Positions 42,963 to 51,020 of a stretch of 64,000 nt of DNA are shown piece by piece. Source of the stretch: CBDFLD01 sp965249005. Lineage in GTDB: Bacteria; Acidobacteriota; UBA6911. Location: contig CBDFLD010000023.1 in assembly GCA_965249005.1 (NCBI GenBank), forward strand, positions 1,201,910-1,265,909, written 5' to 3'. The notes under the pieces are model-generated. The model saw nothing but the letters and a program-made list of their open reading frames with translations, did not search any database and had not been told where the DNA came from. How positions within the stretch are numbered: the first letter of the stretch is position 1; every line of letters begins with the position of its first letter. The translations under genes and the position numbers were made by a program.

Positions 42963-44300
42963 ATGCTGGAAACATGTCTGAAACGAAGGTTGCGACTGGC
43001 CACGTTCCTATCCATCGGGATCGTTTGGGCCGCGCAGGCCTACGCTCAAACCGACGCAGCTGCAGAGGCGATGTTCGTCATTAATAACACGTGGATGATG
43101 GTCTCGACGTTTCTCGTTTTCATCATGCACCTCGGCTTCGCTACCTTGGAGTCGGGACTGACACGCGCGAAGAACACCGTCAACATTCTGTTTAAGAACA
43201 CCATGATTGTGGCCATCGGACTGCTGACATACGCCTTCTGCGGTTTCAACCTGATGTACCCTGGCGACGCATGGGTTCTTGGAAAATGGCTTGGCTTTGC
43301 CGGCTTCGGGATTGCTTCTCCGGAGGGAGCTGCCGGGTTGATCGAATATGCCGACGGGGCCTATAGTTACTGGACGGACTTTCTGTTTCAGGCCATGTTT
43401 GCGGCCACGGGCGCCACGATCGTATCCGGGGCGGTCGCCGGCCGAATCAAGCTTCCGAGTTTTTTTGTTTTCACCACCGTCTTTGTCGGCTTCGTCTATC
43501 CCTGGGTTGGAAGCTGGAAGTGGGGAGGGGGCTGGCTCGACGAGCTCGGTTTCTATGACTTTGCCGGGTCGACCCTGGTGCACTCCGTTGGCGGATGGGG
43601 CGCGCTGGCGGGCACGATTCTGCTAGGGCCCAGAATCGGCAAGTACGTGAAGGGGACCGTCAATGCGATCCCGGGCTCGAACATGCCCCTGGCCACCATC
43701 GGTGTTTTCCTGCTATGGCTGGGCTGGTTTGGTTTCAACGGCGGCTCGGTTCTGTCGGCCGACCCCGGGGCCGTTTCCCGCACTCTCGTGACCACGTGTC
43801 TGGCGGCGGCTGCGGGTATCGTTGCCGCGTATTTTTCGTCGGAGATCATTCAGAAGAAGCCGGACCTTTCCATGGCCCTCAACGGCTGCCTTGCCGGTCT
43901 GGTGGGAATCACGGCTGGGGCAGACACGGTTTCCGTGATGTCTTCGGTCGTGATCGGGTTCATCGCGGGAGTGCTGGTGGTGGTGTCGGTTATTTTCATA
44001 GACTCCAAGTTGAAGATAGACGATCCGGTCGGCGCAATCTCGGTCCATCTCGTCTGTGGTATCTGGGGCACCCTGGCAGTCGGCATCTTCAGTCTCAATC
44101 CGGACCATACGTTCATGATACAGCTCGCCGGTGTGGCGGCATACGGAGTGGCAACGGCTACTGCTGCCTTCGCGATATTCGGAATCACGAAAGCGCTGAT
44201 CGGCATCCGCGTTTCCCAGGATGAGGAGCATAAGGGGTTGGACATCGGGGAGCACGCCATGGAGGCATACTCGGGCTTCCAGATCTTCACAACCGATTGA
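42963..44300 (+). CDS. amtB: Ammonium transporter AmtB
   Basis: A 445-residue Amt-family channel with an N-terminal signal-like leader ending AQAYAQ, as in other AmtB proteins. Conserved features are NNTWMMVSTFLVFIMHLGFATLESG, the Phe-gate region FAGSTLVHSVGGWGALAG (first pore histidine), and VHLVCGIWGTLAVG (second pore histidine). The C-terminal tail KGLDIGEHAMEAYSGFQIF is the PII-binding region. Eleven helices are expected. GGAAGGAG sits upstream of ATG 42963; an earlier in-frame start (42915) is rejected. PII follows 78 bp downstream, the classical amtB-glnK pair. Confidence 0.95.
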   Translation: MLETCLKRRLRLATFLSIGIVWAAQAYAQTDAAAEAMFVINNTWMMVSTFLVFIMHLGFATLESGLTRAKNTVNILFKNTMIVAIGLLTYAFCGFNLMYPGDAWVLGKWLGFAGFGIASPEGAAGLIEYADGAYSYWTDFLFQAMFAATGATIVSGAVAGRIKLPSFFVFTTVFVGFVYPWVGSWKWGGGWLDELGFYDFAGSTLVHSVGGWGALAGTILLGPRIGKYVKGTVNAIPGSNMPLATIGVFLLWLGWFGFNGGSVLSADPGAVSRTLVTTCLAAAAGIVAAYFSSEIIQKKPDLSMALNGCLAGLVGITAGADTVSVMSSVVIGFIAGVLVVVSVIFIDSKLKIDDPVGAISVHLVCGIWGTLAVGIFSLNPDHTFMIQLAGVAAYGVATATAAFAIFGITKALIGIRVSQDEEHKGLDIGEHAMEAYSGFQIFTTD

Positions 44301-44378
44301 CTTTGACCAGAGATCACACAGCTGTTCTCTTGTGCAGCCGGATGGTTTCTTACAAAAAAGGACGGAAGGAAACGTGAT

Positions 44379-44720
44379 ATGAAAATGATTGTGGCCATGA
44401 TACAGCCTCACAAACTGCCTGACGTCAAACAGGCCCTCTTCGATGCAGAGATCCACAAGATGACCGTCACCAATGTTGTGGGAGCCGGTGAACAAAAGGG
44501 GTACACGGAGGCGTACCGTGGTGTGATCCACACGATCAATCTTCTCAAGAAGGTGCGAGTCGAAATTGCGGTCAACGAGGATTTCGTGGATTCGACGATC
44601 GATGCGATTATTGCCGGGGCCAGGACCGGCAATATAGGGGACGGGAAGATCTTTGTCATGGATCTTCCCGACTGTATTCGAATTCGGACGGGTGAAAGAG
44701 GAAAGGAGGCCATTGGTTGA
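44379..44720 (+). CDS. glnK: PII signal-transduction protein lacking Tyr51
   Basis: A 113-residue PII protein that senses ATP/ADP and 2-oxoglutarate and blocks AmtB. The frame is well conserved: MIQPHKLPDVKQAL, GAGEQKGYTEAYRG (T-loop start), VEIAVNEDFVDSTIDAI, GARTGNIGDGKIFV (B-loop) and RIRTGERG (C-loop). In the T-loop the usual RGAEY is RGVIH: residue 51 is His, not Tyr, while Tyr46 is kept. Uridylylation at Tyr51 is therefore impossible. Position after amtB supports the glnK designation. Confidence 0.93.
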   Translation: MKMIVAMIQPHKLPDVKQALFDAEIHKMTVTNVVGAGEQKGYTEAYRGVIHTINLLKKVRVEIAVNEDFVDSTIDAIIAGARTGNIGDGKIFVMDLPDCIRIRTGERGKEAIG

Positions 44721-44843
44721 CCGAGAAGACGCAGCATGCTTTCTCAGGTCTTCCAGTTGCCACATGCCGCAAAAGGGGTGAGGAGTTTTGCCAGATGCCG
44801 TCGATTCTGTCACCCGTGAGAGGGGATTGACCGCCGCCCTTGA

Positions 44844-45539
44844 TTAGAAACTGTAAATGACATTGAACTGCAGCTGGCCCTTGCCATGGTTGCTGCTTTC
44901 CTGCCACATGTAACCGAACTGGAAGCGAAGGTTGTCCCGCAGGCTGTAGCCGAGGGCAGCATAGGCGCGGTTGCGATCGAAATAGTCCACCCGGCGTCCG
45001 CCGCCGATATCCCTGTTGAGGTTGACGAACACTTCGTTGTACAGCGACAGGTAGACCGCGCCCCGTTTCAGGCTTGATTGGTTGAAGGGATAGTTCAGGC
45101 CCAGGAAATAGCGGAAGCGCGCCCTGAGATCCTGCCCGTCTACCCAGCGCTGCTCCAGCCGGAGTCGGTGCGCGAAAAACAGTCTTTCGGCCACGCGGTG
45201 GCTGGCCAGGGCTTCCTGATAGAGGCGGTGCTCCCCGCTCGTGGCATCATCGTGCCCGAAGGCGCCGGACGTGATGTGCGCATACCCCAGGGTGTATCTC
45301 ACCGCACTACCCCGCGGACGCCAAGTGGCCCCCCCACGGATGAGCAGCTGCTCGAGGTCACCGATGGTGTCCCAGTTGCGGTACTGGATATCCCCCTGCA
45401 AGCCGAATCCGGTACTGGCATTTTCATGGCTCCACATGAGCATGTACCAAGCGCCCGTCTGGTCCTCGTCCACCTGGGCCTGCAGTGGGTGCGCAAAGGC
45501 CGGGACGGCGAGGATGATGAAAAGCAGGTGAAATCGCAT
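44844..45539 (-). CDS. DUF2490 outer-membrane beta-barrel protein
   Basis: A 231-residue protein from ATG 45539 with a signal peptide ending HPLQAQ. The DUF2490 pattern is visible: GAWYMLMWSHENA at the start, GLQGDIQYRNW, LLIRGGATWRP, RLYQEALASHRV, FFAHRLRLEQRWVDGQDLRARFRYFLGLNYPF, YNEVFVNL, FDRNRAYAALGYSL, and a terminal LQFNVIYSF typical of barrel ends. Function is unknown. It converges with the PII gene and is not in that operon. Longer in-frame upstream sequence (to 45671) lacks features of a leader. Confidence 0.85.
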   Translation of the reverse strand: MRFHLLFIILAVPAFAHPLQAQVDEDQTGAWYMLMWSHENASTGFGLQGDIQYRNWDTIGDLEQLLIRGGATWRPRGSAVRYTLGYAHITSGAFGHDDATSGEHRLYQEALASHRVAERLFFAHRLRLEQRWVDGQDLRARFRYFLGLNYPFNQSSLKRGAVYLSLYNEVFVNLNRDIGGGRRVDYFDRNRAYAALGYSLRDNLRFQFGYMWQESSNHGKGQLQFNVIYSF

Positions 45540-45746
45540 GTTACCTCTCACGCCGGATTGCCCGCGACGAGTAAGGATAGAAAAACAAGCTGCATCTCGG
45601 ACGTATGTTCTGCGTGAGATGCCCAATTGGCTTCCGATATTGTTGTTTCTTTGACAGAGGCAGTCGAGCATTGCCCGATTGCAAGGGTGGATGTTACTTC
45701 AAACCGCATCTTTTCGCGCGCAGAAGTGAATCAAGGTAGATATATC

Positions 45747-46097
45747 ATGAGTCCTCGAATCGTTGTTTTGGTTTTCTGTGTTGTAGCCTGCGTTTCTTCC
45801 TCGATTATTGCTCAAAATCGCGGCGATGAATCAGCCGGCCCGTTCGAAAGACTCTTAAGATTCGATCGAGACGGTGACGGAAGAATCAGCCGAAACGAGG
45901 CGCCGCAGCAACTGAAGCAGTTTTTTGCCGATCGAGACGACATGAATTTGATGCAACTTCGTCGGGAGCGACTTGTACCAGGCCCGCTTCGTCGCCTCGA
46001 CGAGCAGCAGCACCATACGAAAGTTGTCGTTCACGCCTTGCATGGTCGCTTCTGTTCCACTTATCCTCCTTTCAGCGGAAGAGAGGTGTCATGCTGA
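45747..46097 (+). pseudogene. Secreted EF-hand protein, truncated by repeat R2
   Basis: Starting at ATG 45747 (AAGGTAG upstream), a signal peptide ends near IIAQN. A complete EF-hand loop follows: FDRDGDGRISRNEAP. After about residue 72 the sequence enters the R2 repeat (45963) and the rest (QLRRERLVPGPLRRLD...) is read-through of the hydrolase leader. Family members of this kind (EF-hand proteins of PVC bacteria) continue with more EF-hands, so the C-terminus is lost. The frame overlaps the hydrolase start by 7 bp. Confidence 0.6.
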
Positions 46098-46383
46098 CGA
46101 TCATGGTCTGGTTAGCGGGGTGGATGGCGGGATTCGGGGCGGTTGCGGATGACGACCTCCTGAACAAGGTCGAGCACAAGTTCGCAGACAACAACGGAGT
46201 GAGAATTCATTATGTTGCCCTGGGCAAGGGGCCGCTGGTGCTGCTCATTCATGGATTTCCCGATTTCTGGTATGGATGGCGACATCAGATGTCGGAACTC
46301 GCCAACGATTATCGTGTGGTGGCGATGGACCTGCGCGGATACAACCAGAGCGACAAGCCCAGGGGTGCCGACAACTATGACAT
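45963..46383 (+). repeat. Repeat R2, copy 2
   Basis: This is the partner of 20603-21023 (offset 25,360 bp, near-identical over 421 bp). Here it is continuous with the rest of the hydrolase gene, so this copy is the probable source. Confidence 0.85.
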
Positions 46384-46996
46384 GAGTCTGCTCGTAGGCG
46401 ATGCCGCCGCGGTCATCCGGGCGGAAGGCCACGAGTCGGCGACGGTCGTGGGACACGACTGGGGCGGAGCCATTGCCTGGTCCATGGCGATGCAGCTCCC
46501 TGACATGGTGGATCGGCTGATTGTCGTAAACCTTCTCCATCTAAGAGGCTGGGCGCGGGAACTTGCCAACAATCCGGAACAGCACGCGAACGCGCAGTAC
46601 GCGCGCAACTTTCAGAAGGAAGGCTCCCACCTGATGCTGAACGCCGAGAGGCTTGCACGCACGCCCTCGGGCGGTGCCGCAGATGCCAAAGTGATATATG
46701 TGGAAGCCTTCAACAACTCAGACTTCGAAGCCATGTTGAACTACTATAAGCGCAACTATCCTCGCGAGCCGTATGAGGAGAATGTTGCGGGATTGCCGAT
46801 GGTGGAGTGCCCGGTACTGCAGTTCCACGGGCTGAAGGACACGACGCAACATCACCACGGCCTCAACAATACCTGGGAGTGGCTGGCTAAAGACTATACC
46901 CTGGTGACGATTCCCGACGCCGGACACTGGTTGCATCACGACGACGCCGACCTTGTCACCGATACGATGAAATGGTGGCTGGCGATGCGCCACTAG
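46091..46996 (+). CDS. Secreted epoxide-hydrolase-like alpha/beta hydrolase
   Basis: A 301-residue alpha/beta hydrolase of the epoxide hydrolase/haloalkane dehalogenase group. A short signal peptide (about 1-19) is followed by the oxyanion motif LLIHGFPDFWYGWRHQ. The nucleophile elbow VVGHDWGGAIAW has Asp as nucleophile. The cap domain follows, and the catalytic His lies in PDAGHWLHHDDAD. The Asp-type elbow GHDWGG distinguishes it from esterases. GAGAGGTG precedes the ATG. Its 5' half is duplicated at 20603. The natural substrate is unknown. Confidence 0.9.
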   Translation: MLTIMVWLAGWMAGFGAVADDDLLNKVEHKFADNNGVRIHYVALGKGPLVLLIHGFPDFWYGWRHQMSELANDYRVVAMDLRGYNQSDKPRGADNYDMSLLVGDAAAVIRAEGHESATVVGHDWGGAIAWSMAMQLPDMVDRLIVVNLLHLRGWARELANNPEQHANAQYARNFQKEGSHLMLNAERLARTPSGGAADAKVIYVEAFNNSDFEAMLNYYKRNYPREPYEENVAGLPMVECPVLQFHGLKDTTQHHHGLNNTWEWLAKDYTLVTIPDAGHWLHHDDADLVTDTMKWWLAMRH

Positions 46997-47046
46997 CGAG
47001 CCGCTAGCGCGATGCGCAAGTTACTTGCATAACGAAACTGCTTGGG

Positions 47047-47068
47047 ACGCCCCAAGAGGGCGTTTCTT
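47047..47068 (+). terminator. Possible intrinsic terminator after the hydrolase gene
   Basis: ACGCCC (47047-47052) pairs with GGGCGT (47058-47063) around a 5-nt loop and is followed by TTCTT. It lies 51 bp after the hydrolase stop. The T-run is short, so it may be weak. Confidence 0.4.
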
Positions 47069-47261
47069 GGCGATCTTGCTAGGTCACACATATAGAGCCA
47101 GATCCGCAAGCAGTTACTTGAGAGCATTCCGAGTTCGATGTGCGGACGGCGAACGCCCCGCGAACCCAAAATGGCATGAAGAGCAATAGGAAAGCGAACA
47201 AGAAAAGTAAAGAGAAATAGGTGCCAAACGTCCCCACCCAAAACAACGAGGAGAAAGTCGC

Positions 47262-47969
47262 ATGAGCCACTGCGTCTTAGTACACGGAGCCTGGGAGGGA
47301 GCTTGGGGTTGGGAAAAGGTCACCCCGCACTTGGTCAAGCGGGGACACACGGTTGACGCAGTAGCGTTGCCGGGAAGCCACGAAAACATGCAACCGGTTT
47401 CGGATACGACGTTGGAGAGCTACATCCAAGTCGTCAGCGAAGCGATCGACCGGGCAAAGGGCAAGGTCATCCTCGTGGCCCACAGTCTTGGGGGAGCGAC
47501 CACCTCGCAGGTGGCCGAACGGTTCCCAGAGAAGATCGAGCGACTCGTGTACGTTGCGTCGTTCCTGGTGAAGGACGGGGAGAGCATCCTTGAAGCCATG
47601 GAGAGCGACAGGGAGGCACAGATCCTTCCCGAACTCATCCTGAGCGAGGACCAGTCCTATGCCAAAGTTGGCGAGGCTACTTGGCGGAGGGTGGCGTTCC
47701 ACGACGCGTCGGAAGGGGCTATTGGCGAGGCTCTGCCGCGTTTGAGCGAAAAGCAGTCGCTGCAGCCACTGGTTTCCAAGTTGCGGCTGACGCAGGAGCG
47801 CTTTGGAAGCGTGCCCAAGCACTTCATTGGAGGCAACTTGGATCGCATGACCACCCCGGAGCTGCAGAAACGCATGTTGAAGAACTGGGCCGTGGAGAAA
47901 GTGGACCATCTCGAATCGGGACACTTCCCGATGCTGTCGATGCCCTTGGAGGTCGCCAAGCTACTCTAG
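47262..47969 (+). CDS. Alpha/beta hydrolase, copy 3
   Basis: 235 residues, identical to the protein at 24048 except residue 4 (Cys instead of Tyr). It has the same oxyanion (HGAWEGAWGW), nucleophile (AHSLGG) and His (SGHFPML) motifs and the same GAGGAG ribosome site. The near-identity shows a recent duplication or gene conversion rather than selection alone, since the flanking non-coding bases are also conserved. It is followed by yjbQ 28 bp later. Confidence 0.88.
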   Translation: MSHCVLVHGAWEGAWGWEKVTPHLVKRGHTVDAVALPGSHENMQPVSDTTLESYIQVVSEAIDRAKGKVILVAHSLGGATTSQVAERFPEKIERLVYVASFLVKDGESILEAMESDREAQILPELILSEDQSYAKVGEATWRRVAFHDASEGAIGEALPRLSEKQSLQPLVSKLRLTQERFGSVPKHFIGGNLDRMTTPELQKRMLKNWAVEKVDHLESGHFPMLSMPLEVAKLL

Positions 47970-47997
47970 ATCAGCGAATCAACCCGGGAGGTGGGCC

Positions 47998-48417
47998 ATT
48001 CGGCAACAAGTCACCGAGTTTGTGACGTCGACGCGTGGCAAGACGTTACACGACATCACAGGCGAGGTTCTGGATTGGGTCGGAGCGTCGGGGATCGAGG
48101 AAGGGATGCTGACCCTCCACGTGCGGCACACCTCGGCCTCGTTGCTGATCCAAGAGAACGCGGATCCCGAGGTGCAGCGCGACCTCGAGCGCTTCTTCCG
48201 CCGGCTGGTGCCCGACGGCGATCCGATCTTCCGCCACACCGCCGAGGGGCCGGACGACATGGCGGCGCACGTGCGCTCGGCGCTGACCTCGACGACGCTG
48301 TCGATACCGGTGATCGGTCGCCGCCCCGCGCTCGGGACCTGGCAGGGGATCTACCTTTACGAGCACCGGGACGCGCCGCACCGCCGCCGTATCGCCGCCC
48401 ACCTCATCGGCGAGTAG
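47998..48417 (+). CDS. yjbQ: YjbQ / UPF0047 family protein, copy 3
   Basis: Identical in protein sequence to the copy at 24784, again with ATT at the position expected for the start and GTG (48022) as the first standard start. The conserved His-containing metal-site segments (HVRHTSAS, FRHTAEGP, LYEHRD) are intact. The gene converges with the AraC remnant 40 bp downstream. Confidence 0.85.
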   Translation: MRQQVTEFVTSTRGKTLHDITGEVLDWVGASGIEEGMLTLHVRHTSASLLIQENADPEVQRDLERFFRRLVPDGDPIFRHTAEGPDDMAAHVRSALTSTTLSIPVIGRRPALGTWQGIYLYEHRDAPHRRRIAAHLIGE

Positions 48418-48457
48418 CCCGTCGAAGGGCGCGTTCTGGCTGGCGCCCCCTGTCGAT

Positions 48458-48660
48458 TCAGTTCCGCTGTTTTCGGTAGTCTCGGGGCGAGCGCCCGGTC
48501 CAACGCCGGAAGGCGCGATAGAAAGGCTGGGATCCGAATATCCCAACAGAAAGGCGATCTCGAGACCGCCAGCTCGGAGTCTCGTAGGACGTGCCCCGCC
48601 ACGTCCCGCCGCAAGTCATCGAGCAGCGTGCCGAATGAAGTATCCGCTTCGCTCAGCCGT
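48458..48660 (-). pseudogene. AraC-family regulator, C-terminal remnant
   Basis: Minus-strand frames joined over two single-base shifts give RLSEADTSFGTLLDDLRRDVAGHVLRDSELAVS, then EIAFLLGYSDPS, then FYRAFRRWTGRSPRDYRKQRN: the second half of an AraC/XylS HTH domain, ending at a normal stop. The N-terminal part is missing beyond 48660, where sequence similar to 56270 begins. Its last 12 residues also occur at 20057. Confidence 0.7.
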
Positions 48661-48759
48661 CGCTGTCAAAGAAGACATAACACCTCCTATCGGAAGCTGC
48701 AGAGACGCGTCCCAGGTCACGAATCCCATGACCACGGACGGAAAGGACCCAAAAAGAAG

Positions 48760-48786
48760 TGGTAGCGACGGGTGGACTTGAACCAC
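48760..48786 (-). repeat. tRNA 3'-end remnant, copy C, acceptor/T-arm part
   Basis: This is the acceptor end and T arm of the same tRNA remnant as at 19372. The remnant is cut here by the IS3-type element and continues at 50198. Confidence 0.6.
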
Positions 48787-48831
48787 TGAGTCGGACCCAG
48801 TTTTCTTGGACACAGAATAAGAGATAATGAG

Positions 48832-49266
48832 ATGTCCAAGGAGGTGGAAATGGTTCGAACGAAGAGGGTGAAGTGGAAGGCGACGGCAGGAACGGAGGGA
48901 GCCCGTAGGGCGACTGGAGTTCGGGCCGTCGGCGCCGCGCCCGGGGCGAGGCCTCTGGAGCCGGGGCAGCGTTGGAGCGGAGGACGAAAGCGGGACGTGG
49001 TGCTGCGACTGCTGCGGGGCGAATCTCTGGATGCGCTGTCGCGTGAGGTGGGCGTGGAAATCTACCGGCTGGAGGAGTGGCGGGAGCGGGCCTTGGCCGG
49101 GCTCGAGCTCGGCTTGAAGAATCACCAGGGCGAGCCGTTGGCGGAGGCGCTCGACGCTGCGAAGCGTCACATCGGGGAGCTGTCCATGGAAATCGAGCTG
49201 CTGCGCAATCGCGCCCGGGCGGCGGAGAAGCGCCTCCCTTTGGCGATGAGGAGGTCGCGACGATGA
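48832..49266 (+). CDS. IS3-type transposase OrfA
   Basis: A 144-residue DNA-binding transposase subunit. The helix-turn-helix region is KRDVVLRLLRGESLDALSREVGVEIYRLEEWRERAL. It is followed by a leucine-rich helix (DAAKRHIGELSMEIELLRNRARAAEK) that resembles the OrfA leucine zipper. Its stop overlaps the OrfB start (ATGA), so OrfB is probably made by translational coupling rather than by the frameshift used in many IS3 elements. Confidence 0.88.
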   Translation: MSKEVEMVRTKRVKWKATAGTEGARRATGVRAVGAAPGARPLEPGQRWSGGRKRDVVLRLLRGESLDALSREVGVEIYRLEEWRERALAGLELGLKNHQGEPLAEALDAAKRHIGELSMEIELLRNRARAAEKRLPLAMRRSRR

Positions 49267-50162
49267 GCGAGACGATCTCCGAAGCCACGGGTCAACGTTA
49301 CGGGATCCAGCGCGTGTGTCAGGCCTGGGAGCGCTCGCGCTCGGCGCTCTACGCCCGGCGGACAAGCGAGCAGAAGCGGCAGGAGGGCGAGGAACCCACT
49401 CGGCGGGGTCCCCAGCCCAAGGTGTCGGACGAGAAGCTTTTGGAGGCGATCCAGGCCGATCTGGAGCGCTCACCGTTCCAGGGCGAGGGTCATCGTAAGG
49501 TCCACGCGCGGCTTCGGATCTTGGACGGGATCCGGGTTGCGCGCAAGCGGGTGCTGCGGGTCATGCGAGAGCATGAGTTGCTCTCACCACACCGCGGACG
49601 CCAGGGTGGAACGAAGGCACACGATGGGAAGATCGTCACCCTGGCGCCGAACGTGATGTGGGGGACCGACGGAGTGCGGGTGTTCACGCTCGATGACGGG
49701 TGGGTCTGGATTTTCGCGGCGGTGGAGCACTGGAACGCGGAGTGTGTGGGGTGGCACGTGTGCAAGGTCGGTAGCCGCTTCGCGGCGTTGGAGCCGATCT
49801 CGCAGGGTCTGCTGCGCCTCTATGGTTCCATTGACTCCGACGTTGCCCGGGGGCTGGCGCTCCGGATGGACCACGGCTCCCAGTACCTGTCGGATCACTT
49901 CCTCAACCAGATCCGGTGCTGGGGCATCCGTCCCAGCTTCGGTTTTGTCGAGGAACCGGAAACGAACGGAGTTGCGGAGCGGTGGAATCGCACGCTCAAG
50001 GACCAAGCGATCCACGGGAGAATCTTCCAGAACCTCCAGGAGGTGCGTGCCGCCGTGGCCGAGTTCGTGGAGTTGTACAACAAGACCTGGCGTCTCGAGA
50101 AGATCGATTATCAAACACCGATCGAGGCACGCGAGGCGCACAAGCTACGCCAGGCGGCGTAG
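49263..50162 (+). CDS. IS3-type transposase OrfB (rve integrase core)
   Basis: A 299-residue catalytic subunit. The HTH_21-like part (LERSPFQGEGHRKVHARLRI, VARKRVLRVMREHELLSPHR) is followed by the DDE core: first Asp in WGTDGVRVF, second in RMDHGSQYLSDHF, Glu in PETNGVAERWNRTLKDQ. The frame is complete and intact. The start at 49263 is used because it overlaps the OrfA stop. Confidence 0.92.
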   Translation: MSETISEATGQRYGIQRVCQAWERSRSALYARRTSEQKRQEGEEPTRRGPQPKVSDEKLLEAIQADLERSPFQGEGHRKVHARLRILDGIRVARKRVLRVMREHELLSPHRGRQGGTKAHDGKIVTLAPNVMWGTDGVRVFTLDDGWVWIFAAVEHWNAECVGWHVCKVGSRFAALEPISQGLLRLYGSIDSDVARGLALRMDHGSQYLSDHFLNQIRCWGIRPSFGFVEEPETNGVAERWNRTLKDQAIHGRIFQNLQEVRAAVAEFVELYNKTWRLEKIDYQTPIEAREAHKLRQAA

Positions 50163-50197
50163 CTCAAACTTGTGTCCAAGGAACCGGGTGCGCTACA

Positions 50198-50240
50198 TGG
50201 ACTTGAACCACCGACCTTGGGGTTATGAACTCGGAGGTAC
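50198..50240 (-). repeat. tRNA 3'-end remnant, copy C, anticodon side
   Basis: Continuation of the remnant cut at 48786: T arm (repeated through the 14-bp duplication), variable region and CAT anticodon loop. The following bases (GGAGGTACGGTATTTTAGCTCA) resemble those after copy A (12848 onward), so a longer attachment-site context is shared between A and C. Confidence 0.6.
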
Positions 50241-51020
50241 GGTATTTTAGCTCATGTTCTCTCACTTTATCTCAGTAGCTATCCTTTTCAGTAACAAGCA
50301 CTTGTTGATTGTCGAGCTTTTCAGCTGAATTCGCTCGTTTTCGCTCATTTTGGCTGGGCTTGTTAGAAAATGTTAGATGGACGTTCGCAATCAACGGCAC
50401 TAGGTAACGACCTCCCCGTCGGAGGTAACTAGTCTCGGTCCTCACGAGGTTCTGAGTCCAGCCCTTATGTCCGTCCCACGAGCGCCAAGAAGCACTTGCG
50501 CCTCAGAAGACAAACCTAGGCCTAAGGCCGACTCGCGCCGGACTACTCCAGCAACTACCGCGCGTCGTAGTTTTTGGGGCACGGCTCGCATCGCCTCGCC
50601 ATATGCCAGTCTGTCTTGAATCAAGCATGTCCCAATTCTAGTGCCTGCTCAAATTTCCGGTTGGTCGACACATGCTTTCACGCGACGCCAGAACCACAAC
50701 CGCAGTCCCGACGTCGGCGCCCTCGTGGCGATCTGTTGCGGAATATGCCTTGCCCGAGCGACGCCCACGCGATAGAAATACCCTACCTGAGACCGAAGGG
50801 CAGGTTCTTCGCGAAGTAACCGGCGCAGAGTGAGCGCAGGTTAAACACTTGACCGCACACATGGGCTCATTGGTTGCCGCCAAGGAGCTTTCTCTGCCCT
50901 GGGTTCACGGCCGTGCAGACCTCGGCGTCGCCGCGGCAATGTGCAAATTGGCTTGTAATCGACGATCCCGGCATCGCGTTAGGAACCAAGAGAACCGGGA
51001 CGCCTTGCATCAGACACGAA
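50241..51020. other. Gene-free stretch before the ATPase gene
   Basis: No coding sequence is recognisable in 780 bp. The first 100 bp are AT-richer and continue the attachment-site context. A perfect 6-bp hairpin ACCTCC/GGAGGT lies at 50410-50426. TGTTAGATGG (50368) also occurs near 19300 and 23785, suggesting that this is part of the same integration-site sequence. The promoter of the ATPase should lie near 50950-51010. Confidence 0.4.

Larger units (their letters stand above)
47178..48438 (+). repeat. Hydrolase-yjbQ(-araC) repeat R1, copy 3
   Basis: Near-identical to 23964-25224. To the right it continues with sequence also found in copy 1 (20013-20095) and then into the longest AraC remnant. 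Copy 3 thus preserves the fullest version of the cassette. Confidence 0.9.
48787..50197 (+). mobile_element. IS3-type insertion sequence, complete
   Basis: The element has imperfect inverted ends (left TGAGTCGGACCCAG.. and right, complemented, TGTAGCGCACCCGG.., both reaching TTGGACAC) and two overlapping transposase genes. It sits inside tRNA remnant copy C. The 14 bases TGGACTTGAACCAC occur on both sides (48773-48786 and 50198-50211), longer than the 3-5 bp usual for IS3. A truncated second copy lies at 54502-55315. Confidence 0.85.
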
